A stretch of 34,020 nt of DNA from positions 1-34,020 of the forward strand of contig JADJBU010000003.1 of the NCBI GenBank assembly GCA_016703605.1, in the 5' to 3' direction. A program made the position numbers and the translations under genes. The notes beneath the pieces were generated by a model, which saw only the letters and a program-made list of their open reading frames with translations, was not told the origin of the DNA and ran no database searches. This document shows, in pieces, positions 6,592-13,884 of this stretch; position 1 is the stretch's first letter, and each line of letters begins with the position of its first letter. The DNA comes from Candidatus Villigracilis adiacens (GTDB lineage Bacteria > Chloroflexota > Anaerolineae > Anaerolineales > Villigracilaceae).

Positions 6592-7629
6592 TTGACTACT
6601 ACGGTTTCTATCATCGGCGGTTCGGGGTATGGCGGCGGGGAGTTGATTCGTTTGCTGTTGGGTCATCCGAACGTGGACATAAAGCAAGTGACGTCGCGCT
6701 CGCGGGTGGGAGAGTATGTGTATCAGACTCACCCAAATTTGAGAAAGCGCACGCAGTTGAAATTCAGCGATCCTTCGCAGTTGGAGCCTGTGGATGTGCT
6801 CTTCCTTGCCCAGCCGCATGGACAGGCGCAACAGCACATCGAGGATTATGCCAAACTTGCGCCGAAGATCATTGACCTTGCGGCGGATTTCCGTTTGCGG
6901 GATGCGGATTTTTACGAGCAATGGTACGGCGAGAAACATGCCGCGCCGCAGTGGTTGAGTAAGTTCGTGTATGGACTCCCTGAACTTCATCGCGCTGAGA
7001 TTTCAAAGGCTAGTTACATCAGCGGGGTGGGATGCAATGCCACGGCGAGCAATTTAGCGTTGCTGCCATTGGTCAAGGCGGATTTGCTGGATACGTCTTC
7101 CCCAATCTTTATCGAGATCAAAGTCGGTTCGTCCGAAGGCGGCGCGGAGGGGAACTCGGGGTCGCTTCATGCGGAGCGGGCGAATGTGATTCGGACGTTT
7201 TCGGCGTTCGGTCATCGTCACACGGCGGAGGTGATTCAGGAAATGGGCGTCAGCAACGTCTCGTTGACCATGACCGCTGTTGATTTGGTGCGCGGCGTGC
7301 TGGCGACGGCTCACGCGAAGGTCAAACCTGGTGTGGCGACAAAGGATTTGTGGAAAGCCTATCGCGCCGTGGCGAACGAAAATCCGTTCGTGCGGGTGGT
7401 GAAGGAACAGCGCGGAATCTACCGCGTGCCTGAGCCGAAGATTCTGGCTGGCTCGAACTACGCCGATTTGGGCTTTGAACTGGACGAGAGCAACGGTCAT
7501 ATCGTGGCGATGTGCGCGATTGACAATCTCATGAAGGGCGCATCGGGTACGGCGGTGCAGTGTCTCAATTTGATGATGGGCTGGGAGGAGACGCTGGAGC
7601 TGGAGTTTATGGGGTTGCACCCGATTTAG
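6592..7629 (+). CDS. lysY: LysW-glutamyl/aminoadipyl-phosphate reductase
   Basis: This 345-residue protein is of the ArgC/LysY family. It reduces the LysW-bound acyl phosphate to the semialdehyde with NADPH. The start is a TTG with AAGAGGA upstream; no ATG fits the Rossmann start SIIGGSGYGGGEL (residues 6-18). The catalytic cysteine is Cys148 in SGVGCNAT. The segment IKVGSSEGGAEGNSGSLHAER is in the LysW-pathway form of the family, and AFGHRHTAEV holds the expected histidines. It lies between lysX and lysZ in the same operon. Confidence 0.93.
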   Translation: MTTTVSIIGGSGYGGGELIRLLLGHPNVDIKQVTSRSRVGEYVYQTHPNLRKRTQLKFSDPSQLEPVDVLFLAQPHGQAQQHIEDYAKLAPKIIDLAADFRLRDADFYEQWYGEKHAAPQWLSKFVYGLPELHRAEISKASYISGVGCNATASNLALLPLVKADLLDTSSPIFIEIKVGSSEGGAEGNSGSLHAERANVIRTFSAFGHRHTAEVIQEMGVSNVSLTMTAVDLVRGVLATAHAKVKPGVATKDLWKAYRAVANENPFVRVVKEQRGIYRVPEPKILAGSNYADLGFELDESNGHIVAMCAIDNLMKGASGTAVQCLNLMMGWEETLELEFMGLHPI

Positions 7630-7630
7630 T

Positions 7631-7690
7631 GATTGGTAATTGGTAATTGGTAATTGGAGATTAGCCCAATCTCTAATCTCTAATCTCCTA
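7631..7690. repeat. ATTGGTA / AATCTCT 7-bp tandem repeat
   Basis: The lysY-lysZ gap consists of ATTGGTA units followed by AATCTCT units, both 7 bp. GGAGATTAG near 7656 and CTAATCTCC near 7680 can form a 9-bp hairpin. It sits just before the lysZ ribosome binding site and belongs to the repeat class seen at 5626-5676. Confidence 0.8.
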
Positions 7691-7705
7691 ACGACTGGAG
7701 AACTT

Positions 7706-8515
7706 ATGGAAATAACCGTAGTCAAACTCGGCGGCACGGAGGGCGTGGATTTTTCTGCGATCTGTAAAGATGCTGTTGAATTGTTGAATAAAGGAAAACG
7801 CCTTGTCTTTGTGCATGGCGGTTCGGCGGAGGCGAATGCGTTGGGCGAAGGGTTGGGGACTCCGCCGAAGATGATCACATCGCCTTCGGGATACACCTCT
7901 CGCTACACCGACCGCAAGACGCTGGAAGTATTTTTGATGGCGGTGAATGGAAAGGTCAATTCGCTGCTCACAGAACAACTTCAAATGCTGGGCGTGAACG
8001 CTTTTGGCTTGTGCGGGCTGGATGGCAGGTTGATGCAAGCCACGCGCAAGGAGTCCGTGCAGTCAATTGAAAATGGCAAGCGCAAAATTATCCGCGACGA
8101 TTACACGGGGAAGATAGAAAGAGTGAATAGTGAATTGTTGATGATGTTGTTGAATGTGGGTTGTTTGCCTGTCATTGCGCCTGTGGCTGTCAGTGAAAAA
8201 GGGGAGGCGTTGAATGTGGATGCGGACCGCGCGGCGGCGATGGTGGCGTCCGCGCTCAAGGCGGAGAGTCTGCTGTTGCTCACGGCGGTGCCTGGGCTGA
8301 TGAAGAATTTCCCAGACGAGTCCACGCTCATTCGGCAACTGCCGAAGAGTCAACTGTCGGCGGCGGGAGAGGCGGCGCAAGGTCGCATGAAGAAAAAAGT
8401 TTTGGGCGCGGAAGAAGCGCTCAATGGCGGCGTGAGTCGTGTCGTCATTGCCGATGGAAGAATTCAAAATCCAATCTTGAATGCGCTGGCAGGGAATGGA
8501 ACGGTGATCGAATGA
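7706..8515 (+). CDS. lysZ: LysW-glutamate/aminoadipate kinase
   Basis: The chosen ATG gives 269 residues and has TGGAG 5 bases upstream, the same layout as lysX; a longer frame from 7640 would translate the repeat. This is an amino-acid kinase family (ArgB/LysZ) protein that phosphorylates the side-chain carboxylate of the LysW-bound substrate. Segments seen are KLGGTEG at residues 8-14, FVHGGSAEANALGE, NAFGLCGLDGRL, PVIAPVAVSEKGEALNVDAD and GRMKKKVLGAEEAL. The stop overlaps the start of lysJ (ATGA), so the two are probably translationally coupled. Confidence 0.93.
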   Translation: MEITVVKLGGTEGVDFSAICKDAVELLNKGKRLVFVHGGSAEANALGEGLGTPPKMITSPSGYTSRYTDRKTLEVFLMAVNGKVNSLLTEQLQMLGVNAFGLCGLDGRLMQATRKESVQSIENGKRKIIRDDYTGKIERVNSELLMMLLNVGCLPVIAPVAVSEKGEALNVDADRAAAMVASALKAESLLLLTAVPGLMKNFPDESTLIRQLPKSQLSAAGEAAQGRMKKKVLGAEEALNGGVSRVVIADGRIQNPILNALAGNGTVIE

Positions 8516-9687
8516 ATGCGAATGAAATTATTGAAACCGAAAACAAACACACTTCGGGCGTGTATGCCAAACAAACGCTGACCATCGTGCGCGGACGGGG
8601 CGCGTCGTTGTTTGATGTGGATGGTAACGAATACCTGGATTGTTCGTCGGGGCATGGCGTTGCCAATCTCGGTCATGCCCACCCGAAAATTGCGGAGGCG
8701 GTCTACAGGCAGGCTTCCACGCTGGTGACGCTTTTTGAGACCTTCCCCAACGATCAACGCGCCATGCTGATGGAAAAGATCACGGCGTTGGTCCCAGGGT
8801 TGGATCGGGTCTTCTTTTGCAACTCAGGCACGGAGGCGGTGGAGGCGTCGTTCAAGTTTGCGCGGATTTCGACGGGGCGCAAAAATTTCATCGCGGCGAA
8901 TCGCGCGTTTCATGGGCGGACGTTCGGCTCGCTCTCCGCCACTTTCAACAAAAAATATCGCGAAGGCTTCGAGCCGCTTCTGCCTGGCGTTTCGCATGTT
9001 TCGTACAACAATATCGAAGCGTTGGAGAAAGCCGTCAACGATGAAACTGCCGCCGTGATTTTAGAGGCGGTGCAGGGCGAAGGCGGCGTGTATCCCGCTT
9101 CGCTTGATTACATGCAGGCGGCGCGGCGGATTTGCGATGAGCGCGGCGCGTTGTTGATCGTGGATGAAATCCAAACGGGCTTTGGTCGCACGGGGAAAAT
9201 GTTCGCGGTTCAACACTTCGACGTTGCGCCTGATCTGTTGACCTGCGCCAAGTCGCTCGCTGGAGGCGTGCCGATGGGCGCGGTGTTGATCGGACCCAAC
9301 GTCACGAATCTCACGCCTGGCGTTCACGGCTCCACCTTCGGCGGGAATCCGCTTTCGTGCGCGGCGGCAAATGCGGCGTTGGACGTGATGAAGGACGAAG
9401 ACCTGCCCGCGCAAGCCGCGTCGAAGGGCGCATATCTGATGGAGAAGTTAAAGGCGATTCAATCGCCCAACATCCGCGAAGTACGCGGACTTGGTTTGAT
9501 GATCGGCATCGAGATGAAACAAAAGGTTGCGCCATATTTGAAGATTTTGCAGGAGAGAAAAATCATCGCCCTGAATGCGGGGATGACAGTCATTCGCCTG
9601 CTCCCGCCGTTAGTGATCACCTATGAACAAATTGACCATCTGGTGAATGTGCTGACGGACGTGTTGACCCAAGAGACCAATGAATAA
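8512..9687 (+). CDS. lysJ: LysW-ornithine/lysine aminotransferase
   Basis: This 391-residue class-III PLP aminotransferase (ArgD/LysJ) converts the LysW-bound semialdehyde to the LysW-bound ornithine or lysine, normally with glutamate as amino donor. Family segments are SGHGVANLGHAHP, FFCNSGTEAVEASFKFAR, AFHGRTFGSLSAT, LIVDEIQTGFGRTG and the PLP lysine Lys247 in TCAKSLAGG. The start overlaps the lysZ stop and the 3' end overlaps the start of lysK by 8 bp, so all three appear coupled. Confidence 0.94.
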   Translation: MNANEIIETENKHTSGVYAKQTLTIVRGRGASLFDVDGNEYLDCSSGHGVANLGHAHPKIAEAVYRQASTLVTLFETFPNDQRAMLMEKITALVPGLDRVFFCNSGTEAVEASFKFARISTGRKNFIAANRAFHGRTFGSLSATFNKKYREGFEPLLPGVSHVSYNNIEALEKAVNDETAAVILEAVQGEGGVYPASLDYMQAARRICDERGALLIVDEIQTGFGRTGKMFAVQHFDVAPDLLTCAKSLAGGVPMGAVLIGPNVTNLTPGVHGSTFGGNPLSCAAANAALDVMKDEDLPAQAASKGAYLMEKLKAIQSPNIREVRGLGLMIGIEMKQKVAPYLKILQERKIIALNAGMTVIRLLPPLVITYEQIDHLVNVLTDVLTQETNE

Positions 9688-10822
9688 CCAATCTCCAATT
9701 ACCAACCACCAATTACCAATCACCAACCCTTCGGCTTCGCTCAAGGCAAGTCTCCAATCTCCCGAAACCCTCATCGGACTCGTCTCCCACTACAGCCCAT
9801 CGGGACAGGAACGCGGCGCGGTGGAATGGCTTGTGGCGCGGATGAAGTCGCTGGGGTATGACGATGCTTTTATAGATGAAGCGGGCAACGCGGTCGGCGT
9901 GATGGGGACGGGCGCAAAGCAGGTTGTGTTGCTCGGTCACATTGACACGGTGCCTGGGGAGATCAAAGTAGAGCAAGTCGGAGACTTGCTCTACGGGCGC
10001 GGCTCAGTCGATGCAAAAGGACCGCTGGCATCGTTTGTAGATTCTGTCGCGCAGGTCGGCGCAAGGGACGGCTGGCAGTTCGTCGTCATCGGCGCGGTGG
10101 AAGAGGAGCGCGATTCGGAAGGCGCAAGGTTTGCCGCAACCCAATACAAACCAGACTTTGCGATCATCGGCGAGCCGAATCAATGGGATCGAATCTCGCT
10201 TGGCTACAAAGGCAGCGCGTGGGCGCATGTCACTGTGCGGCGTGGACAAGTCCACACCGCGAGCGGGGAAGAGACGGCGGCAGAGGCGGCGGTTGAAACC
10301 TGGCTGAAAATCAAAGCCCATGCGGATTCGTTTAACGCTGACAGACAAAAAATATTCGACAAGATTCTGCCCACCCTGCGCGGCATGGAATCGGACTCGA
10401 ATGATTTCGAGCAGTGGGCAAAACTAAAGATCGGCGTTCGCCTGCCAGTGGAGGTTTCGACGGAAGATTGGTATGCGAAATTGAAAGAGTTAATTAGTGA
10501 CAGTCACATCCAAGGTGACTGTCACTTGGAGCGGGTGGGCTTCCCCGTCCCTGCGTGGAAGTGCGAAAAAAATTCACAACTTGTACGCGCCTTCTTAAGT
10601 GGAATCCGCTCACAGGGCGGCGAGCCGCGCTTCGTCTACAAAACAGGCACGGCTGATCTGAACATCGTCGCCCCCGTTTGGAAATGTCCCGCCGTGGTGT
10701 ACGGTCCCGGCGATTCAAGTTTGGATCACACGCCGAATGAACACGTCCATTTGGAGGATTATAAAAAAGCAGTGGCTGCGCTGGCGGCGGCATTGGACAA
10801 ATTGACCGCGCCTCCCGCTTAA
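9680..10822 (+). CDS. lysK: LysW-ornithine/lysine hydrolase with in-frame repeat insertions
   Basis: This 380-residue M20-family zinc peptidase (LysK/ArgE-like) releases ornithine or lysine from LysW. Metal-site segments are LLGHIDTVPG (His87, Asp89), GSVDAKG (Asp111), VEEERDSEG and, near the C-terminus, DHTPNEHV. The first 20 or so residues are encoded by ATTACCA-type repeat DNA and a CCCTTCGGCTTCGCTCAAGG segment, not by ordinary coding sequence. A second oddity is the peptide SDSHIQGDCHLER in the C-terminal half, encoded by a perfect 12-bp hairpin at 10496-10526 whose twin is intergenic at 33232-33264. The frame stays open through all of these. It ends the operon, and the convergent GNAT gene stops 20 bp further on. 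Confidence 0.9.
   Translation: MNNQSPITNHQLPITNPSASLKASLQSPETLIGLVSHYSPSGQERGAVEWLVARMKSLGYDDAFIDEAGNAVGVMGTGAKQVVLLGHIDTVPGEIKVEQVGDLLYGRGSVDAKGPLASFVDSVAQVGARDGWQFVVIGAVEEERDSEGARFAATQYKPDFAIIGEPNQWDRISLGYKGSAWAHVTVRRGQVHTASGEETAAEAAVETWLKIKAHADSFNADRQKIFDKILPTLRGMESDSNDFEQWAKLKIGVRLPVEVSTEDWYAKLKELISDSHIQGDCHLERVGFPVPAWKCEKNSQLVRAFLSGIRSQGGEPRFVYKTGTADLNIVAPVWKCPAVVYGPGDSSLDHTPNEHVHLEDYKKAVAALAAALDKLTAPPA
9686..9745. repeat. Tandem repeat forming the lysK N-terminus
   Basis: The DNA runs AACCAATCTCC, AATTACCAACC, ACCAATTACC, AATCACC and then CCCTTCGGCTTCGCTCAAGG, all read in frame as residues 2-22 of lysK. The first part is the complement of the ATTGGTA units of the two earlier gaps in this operon. 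The last part resembles the CCTTCGGTTCGCTCAGG element at 23792-23872. Confidence 0.75.
10496..10526. repeat. Palindromic repeat inside lysK
   Basis: AGTGACAGTCAC (10496-10507), loop ATCCAAG, GTGACTGTCACT (10515-10526) form a perfect 12-bp stem within the lysK coding sequence. A close relative with the arms AAGTGACAGTCA and TGACTGTCACTT is intergenic at 33232-33264. Confidence 0.85.
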
Positions 10823-10842
10823 CTTGAAACTGATTCCGTCCA

Positions 10843-11280
10843 TCAGGCATGTCGCCACATTGAAGTTTTCCCGCCTTCATCGAGCAGGATGAATCCGTTC
10901 TTCTGTAAAACTTTTTGCGAAGCGATATTATGATTCGCCGCTTCCGCAAACAACGGGCGGATTTTTACAAGCGTTAAAAATTCGGTCACCGCGGCACTGG
11001 CAATGCCGCGCCGCCAAAACTCTTTGCCGATCCAGTAGCCGATGCGCTGTTCGTATTTGCCTTCTTTCCAGCAAATGATGTGACCCGCTACCTTCTCTTT
11101 GTAGACAATGGTTCGCGCGGTCACGTTTTTATTTTTCAGAATCCCCTCCCAATGCCGCATGAACTCGCCTCTATCCTTTGAAGGATAGGCAGACATGGCA
11201 ACCGCTTCGGGGTCGGTCTGCTGTTGGAAGAGGATGGGAAGGTCGCTTTCAGAAACGGGGCGCAGGGTGATTTTGGGCAT
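10843..11280 (-). CDS. GNAT family N-acetyltransferase
   Basis: This 145-residue protein is of the RimJ/RimL-like GNAT group. It starts ITLRPVSESDLPILFQQQTDPE and has the acetyl-CoA loop region GYWIGKEFWRRGIASAAV at about residues 80-97, followed by NIASQKVLQKNGF. The substrate is unknown. The start codon overlaps the metA stop (TAATG), so it is translated with metA and presumably under the same SAM-riboswitch transcript. Whether it acts in methionine metabolism cannot be read from sequence. Confidence 0.88.
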   Translation of the reverse strand: MPKITLRPVSESDLPILFQQQTDPEAVAMSAYPSKDRGEFMRHWEGILKNKNVTARTIVYKEKVAGHIICWKEGKYEQRIGYWIGKEFWRRGIASAAVTEFLTLVKIRPLFAEAANHNIASQKVLQKNGFILLDEGGKTSMWRHA

Positions 11281-12221
11281 TACGGAATTTTATCAATATC
11301 ATACGGCGTGACTTGATAGACGTAATAATTCAACCAGTTCGCGTACAGTAAATTGGCGTGCCCGCGCCAGCGGACATTGGGAGTCTGCGTCGGGTCGTCG
11401 TTGGGATAATAATTTTTCGGGACGTGAATGGGCAGACCTTTCTTCACGTCGCGGTCGTATTCGGCTTTGAGGGTGAACGGGTCGTACTCAGAGTGACCTG
11501 TGATGTAGAGATTTCTACCAGCCTTGTCGCTGACGATATACACGCCCGCGTCGTCTGACTCGGCGAGGATTTGCAGGTCGGGATGTTTCTCGATGTCTTC
11601 GCGGCGAATCTCAGTGTGACGGGAGTGCGGGGCGAGGAAAATGTCGTCGAAGCCGCGCGTCAAGGCAACGGCGTCGCCCTGAGCCTGTCGAAGGGTCCGA
11701 TTTAAGAGGCGGTGCTCAAAGACTCCGAACATCTTGTGGGGCAGGTCATATTTTGGAATCCCGTATTTGTGATACAAGCCCGCCTGCGCTCCCCAGCAAA
11801 TGTGGAAGGTGGATTCAACATTCGTCTCCGACCAATCCATGATGCGTTGAAGTTCCCGCCAATAATCCACTTCTGTAAACGGCAATTGTTCCACTGGCGC
11901 GCCAGTGATGATGAGCCCATCGAATTTTTGATCCTTCACATCATCGAAGGTGACGTAGTGTTCGAGCAGGTGATCGGCGTCGGTGTTCCTGGATTCATGC
12001 GTGGCGGTGTTGAGTAAGGTGACTTCCACCTGTAATGCCGAGTTGGAAAGCAGACGCAATATCTGCGTTTCTGTGGAAATTTTTGTGGGCATCAAGTTCA
12101 GGATGGCAACCCGCAAAGCGCGGATGTCCTGATGAATGGCGCGGTCTTCGTCCATGACGAAGATGTTCTCGTTTTCGAGAGTGGTTCGGGCGGGGAGGGT
12201 GGAGGGAATTTTTACGGGCAT
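11280..12221 (-). CDS. metA: Homoserine O-acetyltransferase (MetA family)
   Basis: The chosen ATG at 12221 gives 313 residues starting MPVKIPSTLPARTTLE; frames further upstream translate the AGTAGACA repeat. The enzyme acylates homoserine in methionine synthesis. Cys142 in FHICWGAQAG is the nucleophile, and GHSEYD supplies His243 and Glu245. Residue 111 in ITGAPVE is Glu, which in characterised MetA proteins goes with acetyl-CoA rather than succinyl-CoA use, and this agrees with the O-acetylhomoserine enzyme encoded just upstream. In family numbering the catalytic His is near 235, so about 8 extra residues lie between; they coincide with the repeat-encoded RTLRQAQGDA at about residues 174-183. 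No strong Shine-Dalgarno site precedes the start. Confidence 0.92.
   Translation of the reverse strand: MPVKIPSTLPARTTLENENIFVMDEDRAIHQDIRALRVAILNLMPTKISTETQILRLLSNSALQVEVTLLNTATHESRNTDADHLLEHYVTFDDVKDQKFDGLIITGAPVEQLPFTEVDYWRELQRIMDWSETNVESTFHICWGAQAGLYHKYGIPKYDLPHKMFGVFEHRLLNRTLRQAQGDAVALTRGFDDIFLAPHSRHTEIRREDIEKHPDLQILAESDDAGVYIVSDKAGRNLYITGHSEYDPFTLKAEYDRDVKKGLPIHVPKNYYPNDDPTQTPNVRWRGHANLLYANWLNYYVYQVTPYDIDKIP
11675..11700. repeat. Dispersed repeat inserted in metA
   Basis: On the minus strand TCGGACCCTTCGACAGGC-TCAGGGCG is read in frame as RTLRQAQGD. Sequences of the type CCTTCGACAGGCTCAGGG are, to my knowledge, common dispersed repeats in several bacterial genomes. It interrupts MetA between catalytic Cys142 and His243. 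Confidence 0.7.
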
Positions 12222-12231
12222 GGTAAATACA

Positions 12232-12297
12232 CAGGTAGACAAGTAGACAAGTAGACAAGTAGACAGGCAGAGTAAGTACCTGTCTACTTGTTTACGT
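12232..12297. repeat. AGTAGACA 8-bp tandem repeat with hairpin
   Basis: The metY-metA gap holds AAGTAGAC units in tandem, and AAGTAGACAGG with CCTGTCTACTT forms an 11-bp inverted repeat. It lies between two genes expected on one transcript. It could fold in the mRNA near the metA start, where no good Shine-Dalgarno site is seen. Confidence 0.85.
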
Positions 12298-12298
12298 T

Positions 12299-13582
12299 CT
12301 ATTGAAGCGCCTGCTCCAGATCCCAAAGAATATCGTTGATATCTTCAAGACCGATGGAGAGACGCACAAAATCGGGGCTAACACCAGCGGTGACCTGCTG
12401 TTCGTCAGTAAGTTGGCTATGCGTGGTCGAAGCGGGGTGAATGGCGAGTGAACGCGCATCGCCCACATTGGCAAGGTGACTGAAGAGTTGCAGGCTTTCG
12501 ATGAATTTCTGCCCCGCTTCGCGTCCGCCTTTCACGCCGAAACCGAGGATCGCGCCCGCGCCCTTGGGCAGGTATTTTTTGGCGCGTTCGTGGTCGGGGT
12601 GGCTCTTGAGCCCAGGATACTTGACCCAACTGACTTTGGGGTGCTTCTCCAAAAATTCAGCAACCGCTTGCGTGTTCTGAACGTGACGATCCATGCGCAG
12701 GTTGAGCGTTTCAAGCCCGAGCAAAGTCTGCCAGGAGTTGAACGGGGAAGCGGACGCGCCGATGTCACGCAACACATGCACACGGGCTTTGATGGCGAAG
12801 GGGGGCAGTCCCGCCGCGGCGATGGAGGAATACACCAGTCCATGATACGAAGGGTCGGGCGTGTTGAAGCTCGGGAATTTCTCGCTCGTCCAATCGTAAT
12901 TGCCGCCGTCCACGATGATGCCGCCGATGGAAGTGCCGTTGCCCGTGATGAATTTGGTGGTCGAGTGGGTGACCACGTTCGCGCCCCATTCAAACGGGCG
13001 GAACAAGTACGGCGTGGCAAAAGTATTGTCAATGAACAATACGAGATTGTGTTTCTTCGCAATCGCAGCAACTTCTTCAACGGGGAAGACGGAAATATCG
13101 GGGTTGCCGAGCGCTTCGCCATAAATGATCTTTGTGTTCGGACGAATTGCCGCTTCAAAATTCTTCGGGTCGCTGGGGTCCACAAAAGTGACTTCGATTC
13201 CCAACTTGGGCAGGGTGTACTTGAACTGGCTGTACGTCCCGCCGTACAAACGCGACGAAGTGACAATGTGATCGCCCGCATTGCACAGCGTAAAGATCGC
13301 CTGTGCCTGCGCCGCATGACCCGAACTCGCCGCCAGCGCCGCCACGCCGCCTTCGAGCGAAGCAATGCGCTGTTCGAGCACATCCGTGGTCGGGTTCATC
13401 AGGCGCGTATAAATATTCCCCAACTCTTTCAGCGCGAAAAGATTCGCGGCGTGCTCCGTGCTCTTGAACTGATAGCTCGTCGTTTGATACAACGGCACGG
13501 CGCGACTCCCCGTGGTGGGGTCTGGGCTGTAGCCCGCGTGAAGCTGGCGGGTGGCAAAACCTAACTTGCGATCTGTGGACAT
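12299..13582 (-). CDS. metY: O-acetylhomoserine sulfhydrylase (MetY)
   Basis: The ATG at 13582 gives 427 residues and has GAGGAGATAACTCAA before it; longer frames run into the SAM riboswitch. This is a Cys/Met-metabolism PLP enzyme that makes homocysteine from O-acetylhomoserine and sulfide. It starts GFATRQLHAGYSPDPTTGSR, with YTRLMNPTTDVLEQRIASLE and the PLP lysine in VTHSTTKFITGNGTSIGG. The group of about 430 residues with these segments is MetY rather than the shorter MetB/MetC. It is headed by a SAM-I riboswitch and followed by metA, so both should be shut off when SAM is abundant. Confidence 0.94.
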   Translation of the reverse strand: MSTDRKLGFATRQLHAGYSPDPTTGSRAVPLYQTTSYQFKSTEHAANLFALKELGNIYTRLMNPTTDVLEQRIASLEGGVAALAASSGHAAQAQAIFTLCNAGDHIVTSSRLYGGTYSQFKYTLPKLGIEVTFVDPSDPKNFEAAIRPNTKIIYGEALGNPDISVFPVEEVAAIAKKHNLVLFIDNTFATPYLFRPFEWGANVVTHSTTKFITGNGTSIGGIIVDGGNYDWTSEKFPSFNTPDPSYHGLVYSSIAAAGLPPFAIKARVHVLRDIGASASPFNSWQTLLGLETLNLRMDRHVQNTQAVAEFLEKHPKVSWVKYPGLKSHPDHERAKKYLPKGAGAILGFGVKGGREAGQKFIESLQLFSHLANVGDARSLAIHPASTTHSQLTDEQQVTAGVSPDFVRLSIGLEDINDILWDLEQALQ

Positions 13583-13655
13583 TTGAGTTATCTCCTCTTG
13601 CATAAAATTTATTAAATTTATTCCGCCCGTCAGAAGAGATAATTTTTTAGCGCTT

Positions 13656-13691
13656 AAAAAATTTACCTCTTCTGAAAGTACAAGAAGAGGT
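13656..13691 (-). terminator. SAM-riboswitch expression-platform terminator
   Basis: On the minus strand ACCTCTTCT, a 9-base loop and AGAAGAGGT form a 9-bp stem, followed by AAATTTTTT. The 5' arm CCTCTTC can also pair with GAGAGG of the 3' side of the riboswitch P1 stem. This is the usual SAM-I arrangement, in which SAM binding keeps P1 closed and lets the terminator form. Confidence 0.85.
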
Positions 13692-13707
13692 ATACGTCTA
13701 CACCGTC

Positions 13708-13827
13708 CTCTCATCTTCCAGATACGAATGACTTGCGTCATTCCTATTTGCCGAATTTGGCACCATAACTTTTGGTTTGGTTGCCGAAGCTTCAAAGGGT
13801 CGGTCCCTCAGCTTCTCTGGATAAGAG
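13708..13827 (-). ncRNA. SAM-I riboswitch (S-box leader) of metY
   Basis: On the minus strand the RNA shows P1 strands CTCTTATC and GATGAGAG (8 bp with one G-U), then CAGAGAAGCTGAGGGACCGA, CCCTTTGAAGCTTCGGCAACC and GGTGCCAAATTC-GGCA. These are the conserved S-box core segments in the right order and spacing. It lies after a strong promoter and before metY-metA. Together with the terminator at 13656-13691 it should be a transcriptional off-switch for O-acetylhomoserine-dependent methionine synthesis. Confidence 0.95.
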
Positions 13828-13847
13828 CGAATATTTAATTTCGCGCG

Positions 13848-13876
13848 TTTATATCAGGCGAAGCCCTGCTTGTCAA
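13848..13876 (-). promoter_or_regulatory. Promoter of metY-metA
   Basis: On the minus strand TTGACA (13871-13876), a 17-bp spacer and TATAAA (13848-13853) give a near-consensus promoter. Transcription would start near 13841, about 14 bases before the riboswitch. The promoter lies just after the asd stop, so metY-metA has its own transcript. Confidence 0.85.
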
Positions 13877-13884
13877 GGAATTTA

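Noticed and set aside
12222..12326. 35-residue N-terminal extension of MetA
   Set aside because: It would translate the AGTAGACA repeat (LSTCLLVYLSTC); residue numbering from the ATG at 12221 puts the nucleophile at Cys142 as in the family.
12476..13564. 362-codon plus-strand ORF opposite metY
   Set aside because: It is antisense to the well-supported MetY frame, has no Shine-Dalgarno site and no recognisable domain; high GC in the opposite frame produces long shadows here.
13583..13795. 71-residue N-terminal extension of MetY
   Set aside because: It lies in the SAM riboswitch and its terminator; the ATG at 13582 has a good ribosome binding site and a family-like N-terminus.
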